40,524 bases of DNA from Saprospiraceae bacterium (GTDB lineage: Bacteria > Bacteroidota > Bacteroidia > Chitinophagales > Saprospiraceae): positions 1-40,524 of the forward strand of contig JAIYAV010000361.1 of NCBI GenBank assembly GCA_027488855.1, written 5' to 3'. Numbering within the stretch: position 1 is the first letter of the stretch; each line of letters begins with the position of its first letter. The notes under the pieces are model-generated. The model was not told where the DNA came from. It did not search any database and saw only the letters and a list, made by a program, of their open reading frames with translations. Shown here one piece after another: positions 22,510-31,591 of this stretch. The position numbers and the translations under genes were made by a program.

Positions 22510-22584
22510 GGGCAACCCTTGCGGTTGCCCTGATTGGCGGTAAATATCAAAATATACAAGGGCAACCGCAAGGGTTGCCCCTAC
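22506..22584. repeat. GTAGGGGC palindromic element, family 3, copy 2
   Basis: Begins GTAGGGGCAACCCTTGCGG and ends in the inverse, GGGTTGCCCCTAC. Each end forms a hairpin with stem GGGCAACC/GGTTGCCC. The left TAG is the trmB stop (22507-22509). The right CTAC, read on the minus strand, gives the TAG stop of the DUF4294 gene (22581-22583). The element therefore ends both convergent genes. Confidence 0.92.
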
Positions 22585-23192
22585 TGTTTTTTTTGCCCGT
22601 ACGTCAAATTCAAATCATCCAACACGATATCCAGCATCGGATCTTTGCCCCGCTCGTAGCCCTCTTTGAGGTGGTGCCCATAAAAACCGCCCAGGACATT
22701 CCAATACGTTGCCGTCCAGCCGCCGCGCAGGCCTTTCACGAGGTCATACATCGGCGTATCTAGCTCACGTTCGATCATTTTAATCAGCAGCATCCCTTGG
22801 GTACGGGTGAGTTTTTTGAGGGGTTGTTCAAATTTTTCCTCCAGGTCTTCCTGTAGGGTTTTGATGTATTTGCGCTTTTGGCCTTTTTTGATGTCATTGG
22901 TCACTGCATCCACTTCGCGAAAAATGCGCACGGCTTCTACGGCATAAGGGTAGACCGAGTACGCGTAACGGCGGTATTTGCGGTATTTTTTGTAATCCTC
23001 TTCGGATTCGAAGGAGCGCAGCGAAGTAATGGATACTTCTCCCAAACCTGCCATAATTAAGGTGTCTCCGCCATCGTCAATAATATAGTCATAAGTCTGG
23101 CCTTTGATGGTCACTTTTCCTTTGTTGCTTTCCTGGGCAAAGCTCCAGGCAAAGGCAAACAAACACAGCAGCAGGGTGAAGAAATATTTCAT
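22581..23192 (-). CDS. secreted DUF4294-family protein
   Basis: Encodes 203 residues. Signal peptide KYFFTLLLCLFAFAWSFAQ. The domain starts YDYIIDDGGDTLIMAGLGEV and continues with a helical part full of Lys/Arg/Tyr: YKKYRKYRRYAYSVYPYAVE, AVRIFREVDAVTNDIKKGQK, then LTRTQGMLLIKMIERELD. This is DUF4294, found almost only in Bacteroidota, function unknown. The C-terminal TYGQKKQ is read right up to the repeat, whose edge supplies the TAG stop. A start three codons earlier (23201) is possible. Confidence 0.85.
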   Translation of the reverse strand: MKYFFTLLLCLFAFAWSFAQESNKGKVTIKGQTYDYIIDDGGDTLIMAGLGEVSITSLRSFESEEDYKKYRKYRRYAYSVYPYAVEAVRIFREVDAVTNDIKKGQKRKYIKTLQEDLEEKFEQPLKKLTRTQGMLLIKMIERELDTPMYDLVKGLRGGWTATYWNVLGGFYGHHLKEGYERGKDPMLDIVLDDLNLTYGQKKQ

Positions 23193-23218
23193 GGTTAGCA
23201 TTCTATATTAAAACAGGA

Positions 23219-23249
23219 ATCTCCTTTGCATGTTCAATGCAAAGGAGAT
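23219..23249 (-). terminator. hairpin after hemA
   Basis: ATCTCCTTTGCAT and ATGCAAAGGAGAT are exact reverse complements with a 5-bp loop. It lies 46 bp after the hemA stop and is followed on the minus strand by TTCCTGTTTT, a weak T tract. Probable intrinsic terminator. Confidence 0.65.
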
Positions 23250-23295
23250 GGTAATTATTGTTCAAAACGGAAGATACTTTATTGGTAGCTAAGCA

Positions 23296-24528
23296 CTAAA
23301 AAATCACTTCTTTAGCTGCTTTCATCGGAATGCCAATGCACTTTTTCTCCATGTATTCCAGCATACGCTCCAGCAAATCACGGGTGTTGGTATCCAACTG
23401 CGCGACTTCTTTGTGGAATACTTCGTTCAGGGCACGGTCTTTCACGGCTTTGATTTCAACGGGAACCTGGCGCATGGCGATTTCCAAACGACGTTGTTGG
23501 AATACCTTGGGCAATTCTTCGATGAATTCTTCCAGCATCGCTTTGGCTTTTTGCACCTCGAATTCGCGGAAGGCAAGGTTTTCTTTGGCCAAGGCACGCA
23601 GGCCTTCAATTTCGATGTAGTGGTTGTCGTAGTTGCTCACTACTTCAGGAGCAATATTGTGAGGAATGGATAAGTCGATTAACACTTTGGCCCCTGCTTC
23701 GCCATTCAACAATTGTGGGTAAAGCTCGGGAGTGATCACGGGTTCGGTGGCCGAAGTACATACGATGAGCGCATCAAAACCTTCGGTGTAGTTGTGCAGT
23801 GCAGCAAGGTCAAAAGCGCGACCGTGTGGAAAAATAGCAGCGATTTCTTCCGCCTTGGCTACTGTACGGTTGAACACCGTTATTTCGCTGAAATGATGTT
23901 TGTCCAAAAATTTGGCGATCAAGGTATTGGTTTGGCCAGCACCCACAATCAGGATACGCGCCTCCTTGGGCAGGTGGTAACGCATCATTTTTTGGATGGC
24001 CAGTGATGCGATCGAAACAGGTTTGTCGCCGATGCGGGTATTGGAGTAGATTGATTTCGCCACTGCTACAGCCTGATCCATGGCCATACGCAGGTTGTCG
24101 CCGATAAGACCCCATTCTTTACATTGGTCGTAGGCATCGCGCAATTGACCCAAAATCTGGCGCTCGCCAATCACCATCGAATCCATCGAAGCAGAAACAG
24201 TGAAGTAATGCTCCAGGGCATCCATACCTTCTAGGATCTGTACACTCTCTTCTAAGGTGCCTAAAACTTCGTCTTCGAGTTGTGGATTGACTTGTTTGAA
24301 AAACTCTACGGCAAAAACCAGATCCAATTTGCGCTCGGTATGAAAGAAGTACATCACCCGATTGCATGTAGACAAATACAAAAGCTCATCTAAACCAAAC
24401 TGTCCCTTAAGGTCCTGCAAGCGCATCTTCAACGCCGAGGGGTCGGAGGTTTTAACCACAAACTCGCTGATGCTGTGTAAATTTACACGTTTGTGGGTGA
24501 CCGTAAGGATTTTGTAATTGTCTAACAT
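23296..24528 (-). CDS. hemA: glutamyl-tRNA reductase
   Basis: A 410-residue NADPH-dependent enzyme that reduces glutamyl-tRNA to glutamate-1-semialdehyde, the first step of haem synthesis in the C5 pathway. The N-terminal catalytic domain has LLYLSTCNRVMYFF with the nucleophilic cysteine, then GMDALEHYFTVSASMDSMVIGERQILGQLR. The NADPH domain has ARILIVGAGQTNTLIAKFL. The C-terminal dimerisation helices follow (about 315-400). Length is typical. Haem supply links it loosely to the protoglobin gene 10 kb away, but there is no sign of shared control. It is divergent from aspS. Confidence 0.95.
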   Translation of the reverse strand: MLDNYKILTVTHKRVNLHSISEFVVKTSDPSALKMRLQDLKGQFGLDELLYLSTCNRVMYFFHTERKLDLVFAVEFFKQVNPQLEDEVLGTLEESVQILEGMDALEHYFTVSASMDSMVIGERQILGQLRDAYDQCKEWGLIGDNLRMAMDQAVAVAKSIYSNTRIGDKPVSIASLAIQKMMRYHLPKEARILIVGAGQTNTLIAKFLDKHHFSEITVFNRTVAKAEEIAAIFPHGRAFDLAALHNYTEGFDALIVCTSATEPVITPELYPQLLNGEAGAKVLIDLSIPHNIAPEVVSNYDNHYIEIEGLRALAKENLAFREFEVQKAKAMLEEFIEELPKVFQQRRLEIAMRQVPVEIKAVKDRALNEVFHKEVAQLDTNTRDLLERMLEYMEKKCIGIPMKAAKEVIF

Positions 24529-25000
24529 AACCTTGTTTGCTTAAAAAAATGACACTGTTGAATTACTAAGCGGTTAATTCTCGCAAGGGTTTGGGATGAA
24601 TGACTTTTTATCCGGTACTTACGGTGTCTACTGAATGAACGATGCAAAAATAGATTGCCGCTTGGGAAATAATGTCACGGTTCTGTAACAACATTGGGCG
24701 ATTCGATTATTTGGACGAAATCTAAATTGCATTTCGGAGACCTTGAATTTCTTGACATTTTCTCTGCAAAAAAACGGCGCTGGTTTTTCGCTCGCACTGA
24801 TAAAAGTCATCTCTTTCCGCTGACATAAACACAATAAAATTAAAGTCGGATTCAGTTTTGTGTCAAAACAATTTCAAATTTGCCATTTCCAAAAGTATTT
24901 TGACCTTCTTATGACCTAAAGCCTTACTTTTACGCCACGCTTTCAGGGAACCTGGCACTCAGGAACTTTGTTGAGTTGGAACCTTCAAACCTTTGTTTTT
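24529..25000. other. divergent promoter region hemA / aspS
   Basis: A 472-bp gap. On the minus strand TATTTTTG (24645-24652) is an exact -7 box for hemA, giving a leader of about 110 bp. On the plus strand TACTTTTA (24925-24932) with a TTTG about 23 bp upstream is a weaker candidate for aspS. I find no tRNA and no small ORF worth reporting. Confidence 0.4.
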
Positions 25001-26767
25001 ATGTACCGTACGCATACCTGCGGCGACCTGCGTATCGCCGATGTCAGTAAGACTGTGAAATTGAGTGGATGGGTGCAAACCACCCGTGATTTTGGTGCCA
25101 TGACCTTCTTGGACCTGCGAGACCGTTATGGCATTACCCAGTTGGTGTTCAGCATGGAAGAAAACGCAGAGTTGTGCGAACAAGCCCGCAAGTTGGGCCG
25201 GGAATTCGTCATCGAGATTGAAGGTACCGTGCGCGAGCGCAGCAATAAAAACCCCAATCGAGCTACCGGAGACATTGAAATTGTAGCTCAGACCTTCCGG
25301 GTGCTCAACGCCTCTAAAGTGCCTCCCTTTACCATTGAAGATGAAACCGACGGCGGTGACGATATCCGCATGAAATACCGCTACCTGGATTTGCGGCGTA
25401 GCCCAGTGCAAAATAACCTGATCTTCCGCTCCAAATTGGCGCTGGAAGTACGCAAGTTTTTGTCTGATCAAAACTTCATTGAGGTCGAAACACCTTTTTT
25501 GATCAAAAGTACCCCAGAGGGTGCCCGCGACTTTGTGGTGCCTAGCCGCATGAACCCAGGGCAGTTCTACGCTTTGCCCCAATCTCCTCAAACCTTCAAG
25601 CAGATTTTGATGGTTGCTGGTTTCGACCGCTACTTCCAGATCGTGAAGTGTTTCCGAGATGAAGATTTGCGTGCCGACCGTCAACCGGAGTTCACTCAAA
25701 TCGACTGCGAGATGGCTTTTGTCACCCGCGAAGACATTTTGAACACCTTCGAGGCCCTGACCCGTCACTTGTTTTTGCATACCCTGGGGCTGGAATTGGG
25801 CGATTTCCCACGGATGTCCTACGACGATGCCATGCGCCTATACGGTTCCGACAAACCCGACCTGCGCTTCGGCATGCCTTTCGCCGATTTGACCGATCTG
25901 GCCAAAGACAAAGGCTTTGTGGTGTTTGATAGCGCTGAGTTGATTGTTGGCATCAATGCCTCCGGCCAGGCTGATTACACCCGCAAGCAGGTAGATGAAC
26001 TGACCGAGTGGGTGAAACGCCCGCAGATCGGCGCCAAAGGTTTGGTGTACGTCCGCTACAATGCCGACGGAACGCTAAAATCTTCCGTAGATAAGTTTTT
26101 CACGGAAGATCAACTCCGCGATTGGGCCAACCACCTGGATGCTCAACCTGGGGACTTGATGCTCATCCTATCTGGCGAAGAAGAAAAAACCCGCAAACAA
26201 TTGGGTGAATTGCGCCTGGAAATGGGCCGCCGTATGGGCTTGATGAAAGCTGGCAACTTCAAACCACTCTGGGTATTGGACTTCCCCCTCTTGGAATGGG
26301 ACGAAGACACCGAGCGTTTTTACGCCATGCACCACCCCTTCACCTCACCCAAACCCGACGACGTGGCCAAAATGGCTTCTGACGACCGCAATGTCCTGAA
26401 AGGTTTGCGTGCTGATGCCTACGATTTGGTCTTGAATGGGGTAGAAATTGGCGGTGGTTCGATTCGGATTTTCGATCGCGACCTACAAATGAAAAACTTC
26501 AGCCTTTTGGGCTTTAGCGACGAAGAGGCAGAAGCACAATTTGGCTTCTTGTTGGGCGCATTTGAGTTTGGCGCGCCACCACACGGGGGCATTGCCTTTG
26601 GTTTTGACCGCCTTTGCTCGGTGATGAACGGCCAAAATTCGATCCGCGACTTTATCGCCTTCCCGAAGAACAACCAGGGAAGAGACATGATGATTGATGC
26701 GCCTTCGGGGATTGCGGATGCACAGTTGAAGGAGTTGAATTTGGCGACGACTGTGAAGCCTTCGTAG
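25001..26767 (+). CDS. aspS: aspartyl-tRNA synthetase
   Basis: A 588-residue class II synthetase that charges tRNA-Asp. The N-terminal OB domain binds the anticodon ([41 protein letters not shown]). Motif 2 is [18 protein letters not shown]; the bacterial GAD insertion lies at about 280-420; motif 3 is [14 protein letters not shown] near the end. The frame extends to 24968 through a TTG codon, but the family begins [11 protein letters not shown], so 25001 is the start. Whether it is discriminating or also charges tRNA-Asn is not decided from the sequence. Confidence 0.95.
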   Translation: MYRTHTCGDLRIADVSKTVKLSGWVQTTRDFGAMTFLDLRDRYGITQLVFSMEENAELCEQARKLGREFVIEIEGTVRERSNKNPNRATGDIEIVAQTFRVLNASKVPPFTIEDETDGGDDIRMKYRYLDLRRSPVQNNLIFRSKLALEVRKFLSDQNFIEVETPFLIKSTPEGARDFVVPSRMNPGQFYALPQSPQTFKQILMVAGFDRYFQIVKCFRDEDLRADRQPEFTQIDCEMAFVTREDILNTFEALTRHLFLHTLGLELGDFPRMSYDDAMRLYGSDKPDLRFGMPFADLTDLAKDKGFVVFDSAELIVGINASGQADYTRKQVDELTEWVKRPQIGAKGLVYVRYNADGTLKSSVDKFFTEDQLRDWANHLDAQPGDLMLILSGEEEKTRKQLGELRLEMGRRMGLMKAGNFKPLWVLDFPLLEWDEDTERFYAMHHPFTSPKPDDVAKMASDDRNVLKGLRADAYDLVLNGVEIGGGSIRIFDRDLQMKNFSLLGFSDEEAEAQFGFLLGAFEFGAPPHGGIAFGFDRLCSVMNGQNSIRDFIAFPKNNQGRDMMIDAPSGIADAQLKELNLATTVKPS

Positions 26768-26807
26768 TGGGGCAAAAACAAGGCTAATTGAATCTGAATT
26801 TTTTGAT

Positions 26808-26845
26808 AAGTCCTTGAGCAGTGCTTTTGCATTGCTCAAGGACTT
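26808..26845. terminator. bidirectional hairpin after aspS
   Basis: Arms 26808-26820 (AAGTCCTTGAGCA) and 26833-26845 are exact reverse complements. Inside, a G-T pair and TGC/GCA extend the stem to a TTTT loop. It lies between the convergent ends of aspS and the ATPase-nuclease gene. T tracts are weak on both sides. Confidence 0.7.
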
Positions 26846-26850
26846 TCTGT

Positions 26851-28422
26851 TTACACCCGCACTACAAAAATCCTCTTCCCCTCTATTTCAACCCACTCAC
26901 TGACCCAGTTTTTTTGCTTCAACTGCTCAAAAACCAACAAATATCCTGTCGAAAGTGCCTGCCGATCGAGATAATTGACCAATTGTAGCAAGCCATCTGC
27001 ATGTGCTTCTGGGCCGCGCCAGATTTTTAGTTCTACGATGTATTTGTGTTGTAGGTAAGTGATAACTACATCCAAGCGCCGTTCTTCCGAAATCTGTGGT
27101 TCTTTGAAGTCGTAACCAGAACCATTGATGATGGGTTTGATGAAGGCTAAAAAAACCAGTCGGGCATTGCGCTCAAGAAAGTTTTGGTCTTTCAGACTGT
27201 CTTGCTCGCGCATAAAGGCTTGAAAACGCAGCAAAACAGCCTCCATGTTCAGGCGTTGATCAGGCAGAATAAAATTTTTACTCAAGTTGTATTCAGACAG
27301 ATTTACCTGGGAGCGGGTCTTCGAAGTCATGTAATCATAAATCACTTCCTCGTAAATCCGATTGTGGATGCTGATACCCTGACCGTTTTTGAGGATGCCA
27401 TACATTAGCCCGAGGCCCACCAGTGGTTCATGAATCGAATAACTTTGATATTCTACCTCAACCAGGTTTTTAAACACAAACTCGTACAAATCAGGATTAT
27501 TCTCCAAGCTTTTGATCAGGCTTTCAAAATTGGTATTGGTTTCCTTGACCACTTTGGCAACGGCGAGCTCAACATCTATTGCTTCCCAGGAGCGAGTGGC
27601 TTTTTGGGGGAGCAACTGTTCGGCAATGACTTTGCACAGTTTACTCACCAAAAAGGGGTACCCTGATGTGTAGTAAAACAAACGTTCGGCGATTAAAACT
27701 GCCTCTAAACTCACCTGATTGTCCCTCGCGTATTCTTCCAACATTGGCTGGATTTCATTCGGCTGAAGGTTCATATCCACCGTAAAATCAGTAGCTATAT
27801 TCCAAGGGGAATTGAATTTTTGCTCCTCATCAGGTCGCAGTTTGAGCTTAAGTGATTTTACATCGTGGAGGCCTGCCAGGATTACACAGTCAAAAGTACG
27901 TTCAGTTTTGAGGTGCCGTCTTAGATACTTGTTGCGCAGCACACTGAGAAAATCTAAAAACAATTGATTGTTGCTGCTTTTATCCACTTCATCAATCAGG
28001 AGGGCCAATTTTCGCTCGGCTTTTACAACAAAAGTGCTGATGGTTTGTGATAAGTCAGGTAAAGTGTGGGTGTTTTTTTGAGCGATGTTGAAAAAATCGG
28101 CAAAAGTATCCTCATTGGATTCGGTCATTTGTAACTTCATCAGTCCTAAAAAGGCTCGACAAAAGGCGGCTTCATCTTGAAAAGACGCACTACCTAAACC
28201 TTCAAAACTAAGGTTAAAAACCAACCATTCCTGGGTTTCTCTCAAAGAGCGGGCAATGGCCTCTAGCATCGTAGTTTTACCATACTGACGGGGACGATTG
28301 ATGACAAAATACTTTCCCTGCTGCACCATGGTCATGGTTTGCGCGAACTTTTGGGAGATATCTGCCATGTAATGCAATTCAGGAAAACAAGTCCCGGTAA
28401 TATTGAATTCCTTGTGTATCAT
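26851..28422 (-). CDS. AAA-like ATPase fused to PD-(D/E)XK nuclease-like domain
   Basis: A 523-residue two-part protein. The N-terminal ATPase has the P-loop RPRQYGKTT (43-51; an unusual Walker A without the usual glycine run), Walker B KLALLIDEVDKSS (about 137-149) and a long helical middle part. The C-terminal domain has ERRLDVVITYLQHKYIVELK, the D-...-E-x-K signature of PD-(D/E)XK nucleases (pattern of pfam08011/DUF1703). This family is abundant and often multi-copy in Bacteroidota; roles in DNA transactions or defence have been proposed but not shown. A perfect palindrome lies 22 bp upstream of the start. Confidence 0.85.
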   Translation of the reverse strand: MIHKEFNITGTCFPELHYMADISQKFAQTMTMVQQGKYFVINRPRQYGKTTMLEAIARSLRETQEWLVFNLSFEGLGSASFQDEAAFCRAFLGLMKLQMTESNEDTFADFFNIAQKNTHTLPDLSQTISTFVVKAERKLALLIDEVDKSSNNQLFLDFLSVLRNKYLRRHLKTERTFDCVILAGLHDVKSLKLKLRPDEEQKFNSPWNIATDFTVDMNLQPNEIQPMLEEYARDNQVSLEAVLIAERLFYYTSGYPFLVSKLCKVIAEQLLPQKATRSWEAIDVELAVAKVVKETNTNFESLIKSLENNPDLYEFVFKNLVEVEYQSYSIHEPLVGLGLMYGILKNGQGISIHNRIYEEVIYDYMTSKTRSQVNLSEYNLSKNFILPDQRLNMEAVLLRFQAFMREQDSLKDQNFLERNARLVFLAFIKPIINGSGYDFKEPQISEERRLDVVITYLQHKYIVELKIWRGPEAHADGLLQLVNYLDRQALSTGYLLVFEQLKQKNWVSEWVEIEGKRIFVVRV

Positions 28423-28443
28423 TTCCTTAACGCTACGATGTCT

Positions 28444-28455
28444 GCTAAATTTAGC
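28444..28455. promoter_or_regulatory. 12-bp perfect palindrome upstream of ATPase-nuclease gene
   Basis: GCTAAATTTAGC reads the same on both strands and lies in the gap between the two divergent genes. It could be an operator; a single short palindrome may also be chance. Confidence 0.3.
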
Positions 28456-28544
28456 TGTCCGATTCCGTCTACAAACTTACTTCATTTTTATCAACTTATT
28501 ATTTCCTATTATTGCAGCAGAAAGGTCTTTAGAACAACCACCAC

Positions 28545-29375
28545 ATGTCCGACCATGCCCTCTTGCTCGCCCAAGCCCGCGAATACGATGCCCGCGGCGA
28601 TGTGTACAACGCTGTAAAGTTGTACAAACGCTGCATTAAGCTGGCTCCCGAGGTGGTGGAAGCTTACGTGCAGTTGGCAGAGATTTATAAAAAACGGGCG
28701 GAGTTGAAACCAGCACTGCATTCTGCCAAAAAAGCTCTTTCCCTTGATGCAAGTTTAGCGAATACCTGGTGGACATTGGGCATTACCGCAGTAGCCTTGG
28801 GCAAAGAGCGATTGGCCAAGTCGGTATGGTCAAAATTCGGCCCCAGCCATCCTCGCGGCGCACTTATTTCTCTACAGCTCAATCACAGCGGCATCTTTGA
28901 ACTGATCTGGGCCAAACCACTTGACCCAGCCCGGGCGCAAATCACGAGCATCCCCCACCCCGATTCCGACCGCCATTTTTTGGACATTGTGGTTTTTGAC
29001 CGACAAGTCATTGGTTACAATGTGGCCAAACGCCGCCGCTATCCGGTACATGCCGAATTGGGCATTCAGCAGCGCTCCCTTTATTTCACCTTCTCCTGTT
29101 GGTTGGAAAGCCCAACGAAAAAGGACATCCAAACCCTGGAACGCCTCTGTGTTGAAGCACATTTGGGTTTTGAAATCTGGTCCAAAGCAGCCCGAGTGCA
29201 AAAGCAGGTGTACAACGACAAATTACAAGAGTTTTACAGCGGAGACCTATTCCAAAAAGAGGAAGAAAACCTCCTGGTCGCCATTGCGGCCAAACAGGAA
29301 GCACATGCCGAACAGGTGCTACAGGCCTGGACAATCATTACCTTGAGGCAATATTATGCCTTGGAGCGGCATTAA
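28545..29375 (+). CDS. TPR-repeat protein
   Basis: A 276-residue cytosolic protein. Residues about 5-105 contain three tetratricopeptide repeats (ALLLAQAREYDARGDVYNAV, then VVEAYVQLAEIYKKRAELKP, then LANTWWTLGITAVALGKERL). The rest (about 110-276) is a separate globular domain with LDIVVFDRQVIGYNVAKRRR and a Lys/Gln-rich C-terminal helix; I do not recognise it. TPR repeats usually bind other proteins. It is divergent from the ATPase-nuclease gene. Confidence 0.82.
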   Translation: MSDHALLLAQAREYDARGDVYNAVKLYKRCIKLAPEVVEAYVQLAEIYKKRAELKPALHSAKKALSLDASLANTWWTLGITAVALGKERLAKSVWSKFGPSHPRGALISLQLNHSGIFELIWAKPLDPARAQITSIPHPDSDRHFLDIVVFDRQVIGYNVAKRRRYPVHAELGIQQRSLYFTFSCWLESPTKKDIQTLERLCVEAHLGFEIWSKAARVQKQVYNDKLQEFYSGDLFQKEEENLLVAIAAKQEAHAEQVLQAWTIITLRQYYALERH

Positions 29376-29388
29376 AACGATTAAAAAG

Positions 29389-29418
29389 TTTGATTTACAC
29401 AAAAAATGTTTATTTTTG
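29389..29418 (+). promoter_or_regulatory. promoter with both Bacteroidota boxes
   Basis: TTTG (29389-29392), 18 bp gap, TATTTTTG (29411-29418): both the -33 and -7 boxes match. The next start is 187 bp further on (29606), so the transcript would have a long leader. Confidence 0.6.
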
Positions 29419-29605
29419 CCGGATAATTGGATGAATAAAAGGCGCTAAAGCCACAACATTGTCTATAAGTTCTAAATTAAGCTGTTCTAAAATAATTCTG
29501 CTGAGGGTTATTTCAAAAATTGTCTCCACAAAACTTGCTGCATGAAGAGTTTGAGTCACCAAGGCTCAAATAGGCTGTTATTTTTTTACCTAAAATACAT
29601 CTATT

Positions 29606-30745
29606 ATGTGCAAACATGCAATCACCCTTCTTTTTTTGACTGTTACGAGTGTTACCCTTTTAACGGCCCAAATCACACTTCCACCCAGCGGGGACAACCA
29701 GAAATGTGAAGTCGTACAACACATCGGTCTGGTCAGAGCTACCGTGATGTGGGGCAGCCCCGATGTGCACGGTGCGAACGGCGAAGACCGCACTGGCAAA
29801 ATCTGGGGCGAATTGGTGCCTTATGGCCTCAGCAATCTCGATTTTGGACTGAGTGACGAAAAAAACCTGATGCCCTGGCGTGCTGGCGCCAATGAGAACA
29901 CTGTTTTTGCGGTCTCTCACGATGTTATGATCGAAGGCAAAGCATTGCCCGCAGGCAAGTATGGCCTACACATGATCCCCGGTAAAGACGAGTGGGTCAT
30001 CATTTTTTCCAAAAACCACACAGCCTGGGGCAGCTACTTCTACCAGCAAAGTGAAGATGCGCTGCGGGTAAGCGTAAAGCCACAAGCCCACGCCTACACC
30101 GAATGGTTGACTTACGAGTTCGATGATCGGATGCCAAATGCTTGTACGGTAAGGATGCGTTGGGAAAAGCTGGCCGTACCCTTCAAAGTGACTGTGCCCA
30201 AGATCAACGAGTACTACCTGGCTAAAATCCGTCAGGAACTGCAAAATGAAGCTGGTTTTGATTACCGTAGCCTCCTTGCCGCCTCACAGTTTTGTGCCCA
30301 AAACAAAGTAGCGCTGGAAGAAGGTCTGGCCTGGGCCGAGGCTGCCATTAGCAGAAAATACATCGGGGAACGCAATTTCCAAACTTTGTCCAACAAGGCA
30401 CAAATCTTGACGCTAATGGGGCGCAATGATGAAGCCGCCACCATCATGAAGGAGGCAGTTAAAGAACCTACGGCAGGTATGCAGGACATTCACATGTACG
30501 CCCGAGGCTTACAAGCGAGCAAGAAAAATCAGGAGGCCCTGGAAATTTTCAAACTCAACAACCAGCGTTTTCCAGAGGAGCACATGACCCTTTTTGGGCT
30601 GGCACGCGGTTATTCCGCAGTGGGCGACTATAAAAACGCCTTGAAATACGCCAATCTGGCCTTGCCAAAAGCGGCCAATGCGCAGCAGAAGACCCAAATG
30701 GAAGGGGCGATCGCGAAATTGAAGGAAAACAAGGATTTTAATTAA
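29606..30745 (+). CDS. secreted DUF2911-domain protein with TPR-like tail
   Basis: A 379-residue exported protein. Signal peptide about 1-20 (ITLLFLTVTSVTLLTAQ). The DUF2911 domain (about 25-200) shows GLVRATVMWGSPDVHGANGE, IWGELVPYGLSNLDFG, the WRAGANENTVFAVSHDVMIE pattern, then AGKYGLHMIPGKDEWVIIFS. The C-terminal third has TPR-like helical pairs (LSNKAQILTLMGRNDEAATI; LFGLARGYSAVGDYKNALKY). DUF2911 is common in Bacteroidota, function unknown. It is followed by a palindromic element. Confidence 0.9.
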   Translation: MCKHAITLLFLTVTSVTLLTAQITLPPSGDNQKCEVVQHIGLVRATVMWGSPDVHGANGEDRTGKIWGELVPYGLSNLDFGLSDEKNLMPWRAGANENTVFAVSHDVMIEGKALPAGKYGLHMIPGKDEWVIIFSKNHTAWGSYFYQQSEDALRVSVKPQAHAYTEWLTYEFDDRMPNACTVRMRWEKLAVPFKVTVPKINEYYLAKIRQELQNEAGFDYRSLLAASQFCAQNKVALEEGLAWAEAAISRKYIGERNFQTLSNKAQILTLMGRNDEAATIMKEAVKEPTAGMQDIHMYARGLQASKKNQEALEIFKLNNQRFPEEHMTLFGLARGYSAVGDYKNALKYANLALPKAANAQQKTQMEGAIAKLKENKDFN

Positions 30746-30754
30746 ATTCCCATC

Positions 30755-30842
30755 GTAGGGGCAACCCTTGCGGTTGCCCCTTTGTGGTTACCCAAAAATA
30801 TTGGTATGCATTTGAAAGGGCAACCGCAAGGGTTGCCCCTAC
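30755..30842. repeat. GTAGGGGC palindromic element, family 3, copy 3
   Basis: Begins GTAGGGGCAACCCTTGCGG and ends GGGTTGCCCCTAC. Both ends form hairpins with stem GGGCAACC/GGTTGCCC. It lies 9 bp after the TAA of the DUF2911 gene and 56 bp before the ligase start. In this copy neither end supplies a stop codon. Confidence 0.92.
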
Positions 30843-30898
30843 GATTCGGGAACCATTTCCCCCCATTTGCCGTTCCTCCCCACAACAAACGGCATCCC

Positions 30899-31591
30899 AT
30901 GGAAACACCATCCGAAAAATACCCGCGCACCTACCACTTCCCCTTTTCCGAAGGTGCCGTCAACGACGACCGCATTCAGGATGAATGGCAGGCCATCTTA
31001 GCCAACGAGATCGTCATCACCGAAAAGCTGGATGGAGAAAATACCTGCATCAAAGCCAACGGCATCTACGCGCGCTCCCACGGTGCCGTGAACCAAAATC
31101 CCTGGGCCAAACCCATTTGGGAAATTTGGGAGCGAGTGGGGCAATCCCTGGGTGACTTGCACATTTTTGGCGAAAACCTCTACGCCATCCACAGCATTAC
31201 TTACGAACGACTGGACAGCTATTTCTACATCTTCGCTGTCCGCGACAATGGCCAATGGCTGTCCTGGGACGAAGTGGAATGGTACGCCCAATTGCTCGAT
31301 CTACCTACAGTGCCCGTTTTGGAACGGGGCAGTTTTACCAAGACACAATTGGCAAACATCATTGCCGAACAACAGGCGCGAGGTAGTTTTTTTGGCGGAG
31401 AAAGTGAAGGTGTCGTTTGCCGCAATGCCGCTGCTTTTCCCGAATCCGATTTTTCCACCAACGTGCTGAAGTACGTTCGCAAAAACCATGTACAAACCGA
31501 TGAACACTGGACGCGCAACTGGCAAAGGGCCCAACTTTGGTTTGAACGGCCAGATTTTTCAGCAACAGCAGGTGAATTGGCCGCTGATTGA
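30899..31591 (+). CDS. ATP-dependent RNA ligase
   Basis: A 230-residue ligase of the nucleotidyltransferase superfamily. Motifs in order: I with nucleophile Lys43 in TEKLDGENT; Ia-like NGIYARSHGA; III YFYIFAVRD (about 108-116); IV ESEGVVCRN (168-176); V VLKYVRKNH (189-197). It would join 5'-phosphate and 3'-OH RNA ends through a ligase-AMP intermediate. The frame is open upstream to 30782, but those residues are a translation of the palindromic repeat, so I start at METPSEK. The next gene, HD-Pnk, overlaps the end and provides the matching end-healing activities. A similar ligase lies beside HD-Pnk in Runella slithyformis. Confidence 0.88.
   Translation: METPSEKYPRTYHFPFSEGAVNDDRIQDEWQAILANEIVITEKLDGENTCIKANGIYARSHGAVNQNPWAKPIWEIWERVGQSLGDLHIFGENLYAIHSITYERLDSYFYIFAVRDNGQWLSWDEVEWYAQLLDLPTVPVLERGSFTKTQLANIIAEQQARGSFFGGESEGVVCRNAAAFPESDFSTNVLKYVRKNHVQTDEHWTRNWQRAQLWFERPDFSATAGELAAD

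Noticed and set aside
24959-25780. 273-codon open frame on the minus strand
   Set aside because: Antisense to aspS, no recognisable fold, explained by the codon use of aspS.
26808-26845. Hairpin as a further mobile palindrome
   Set aside because: Short, single, and placed exactly between two convergent gene ends; a bidirectional terminator explains it.
30782-30898. N-terminal extension of the RNA ligase frame
   Set aside because: It translates the repeat at 30755-30842; the ligase family begins at the ATG at 30899.
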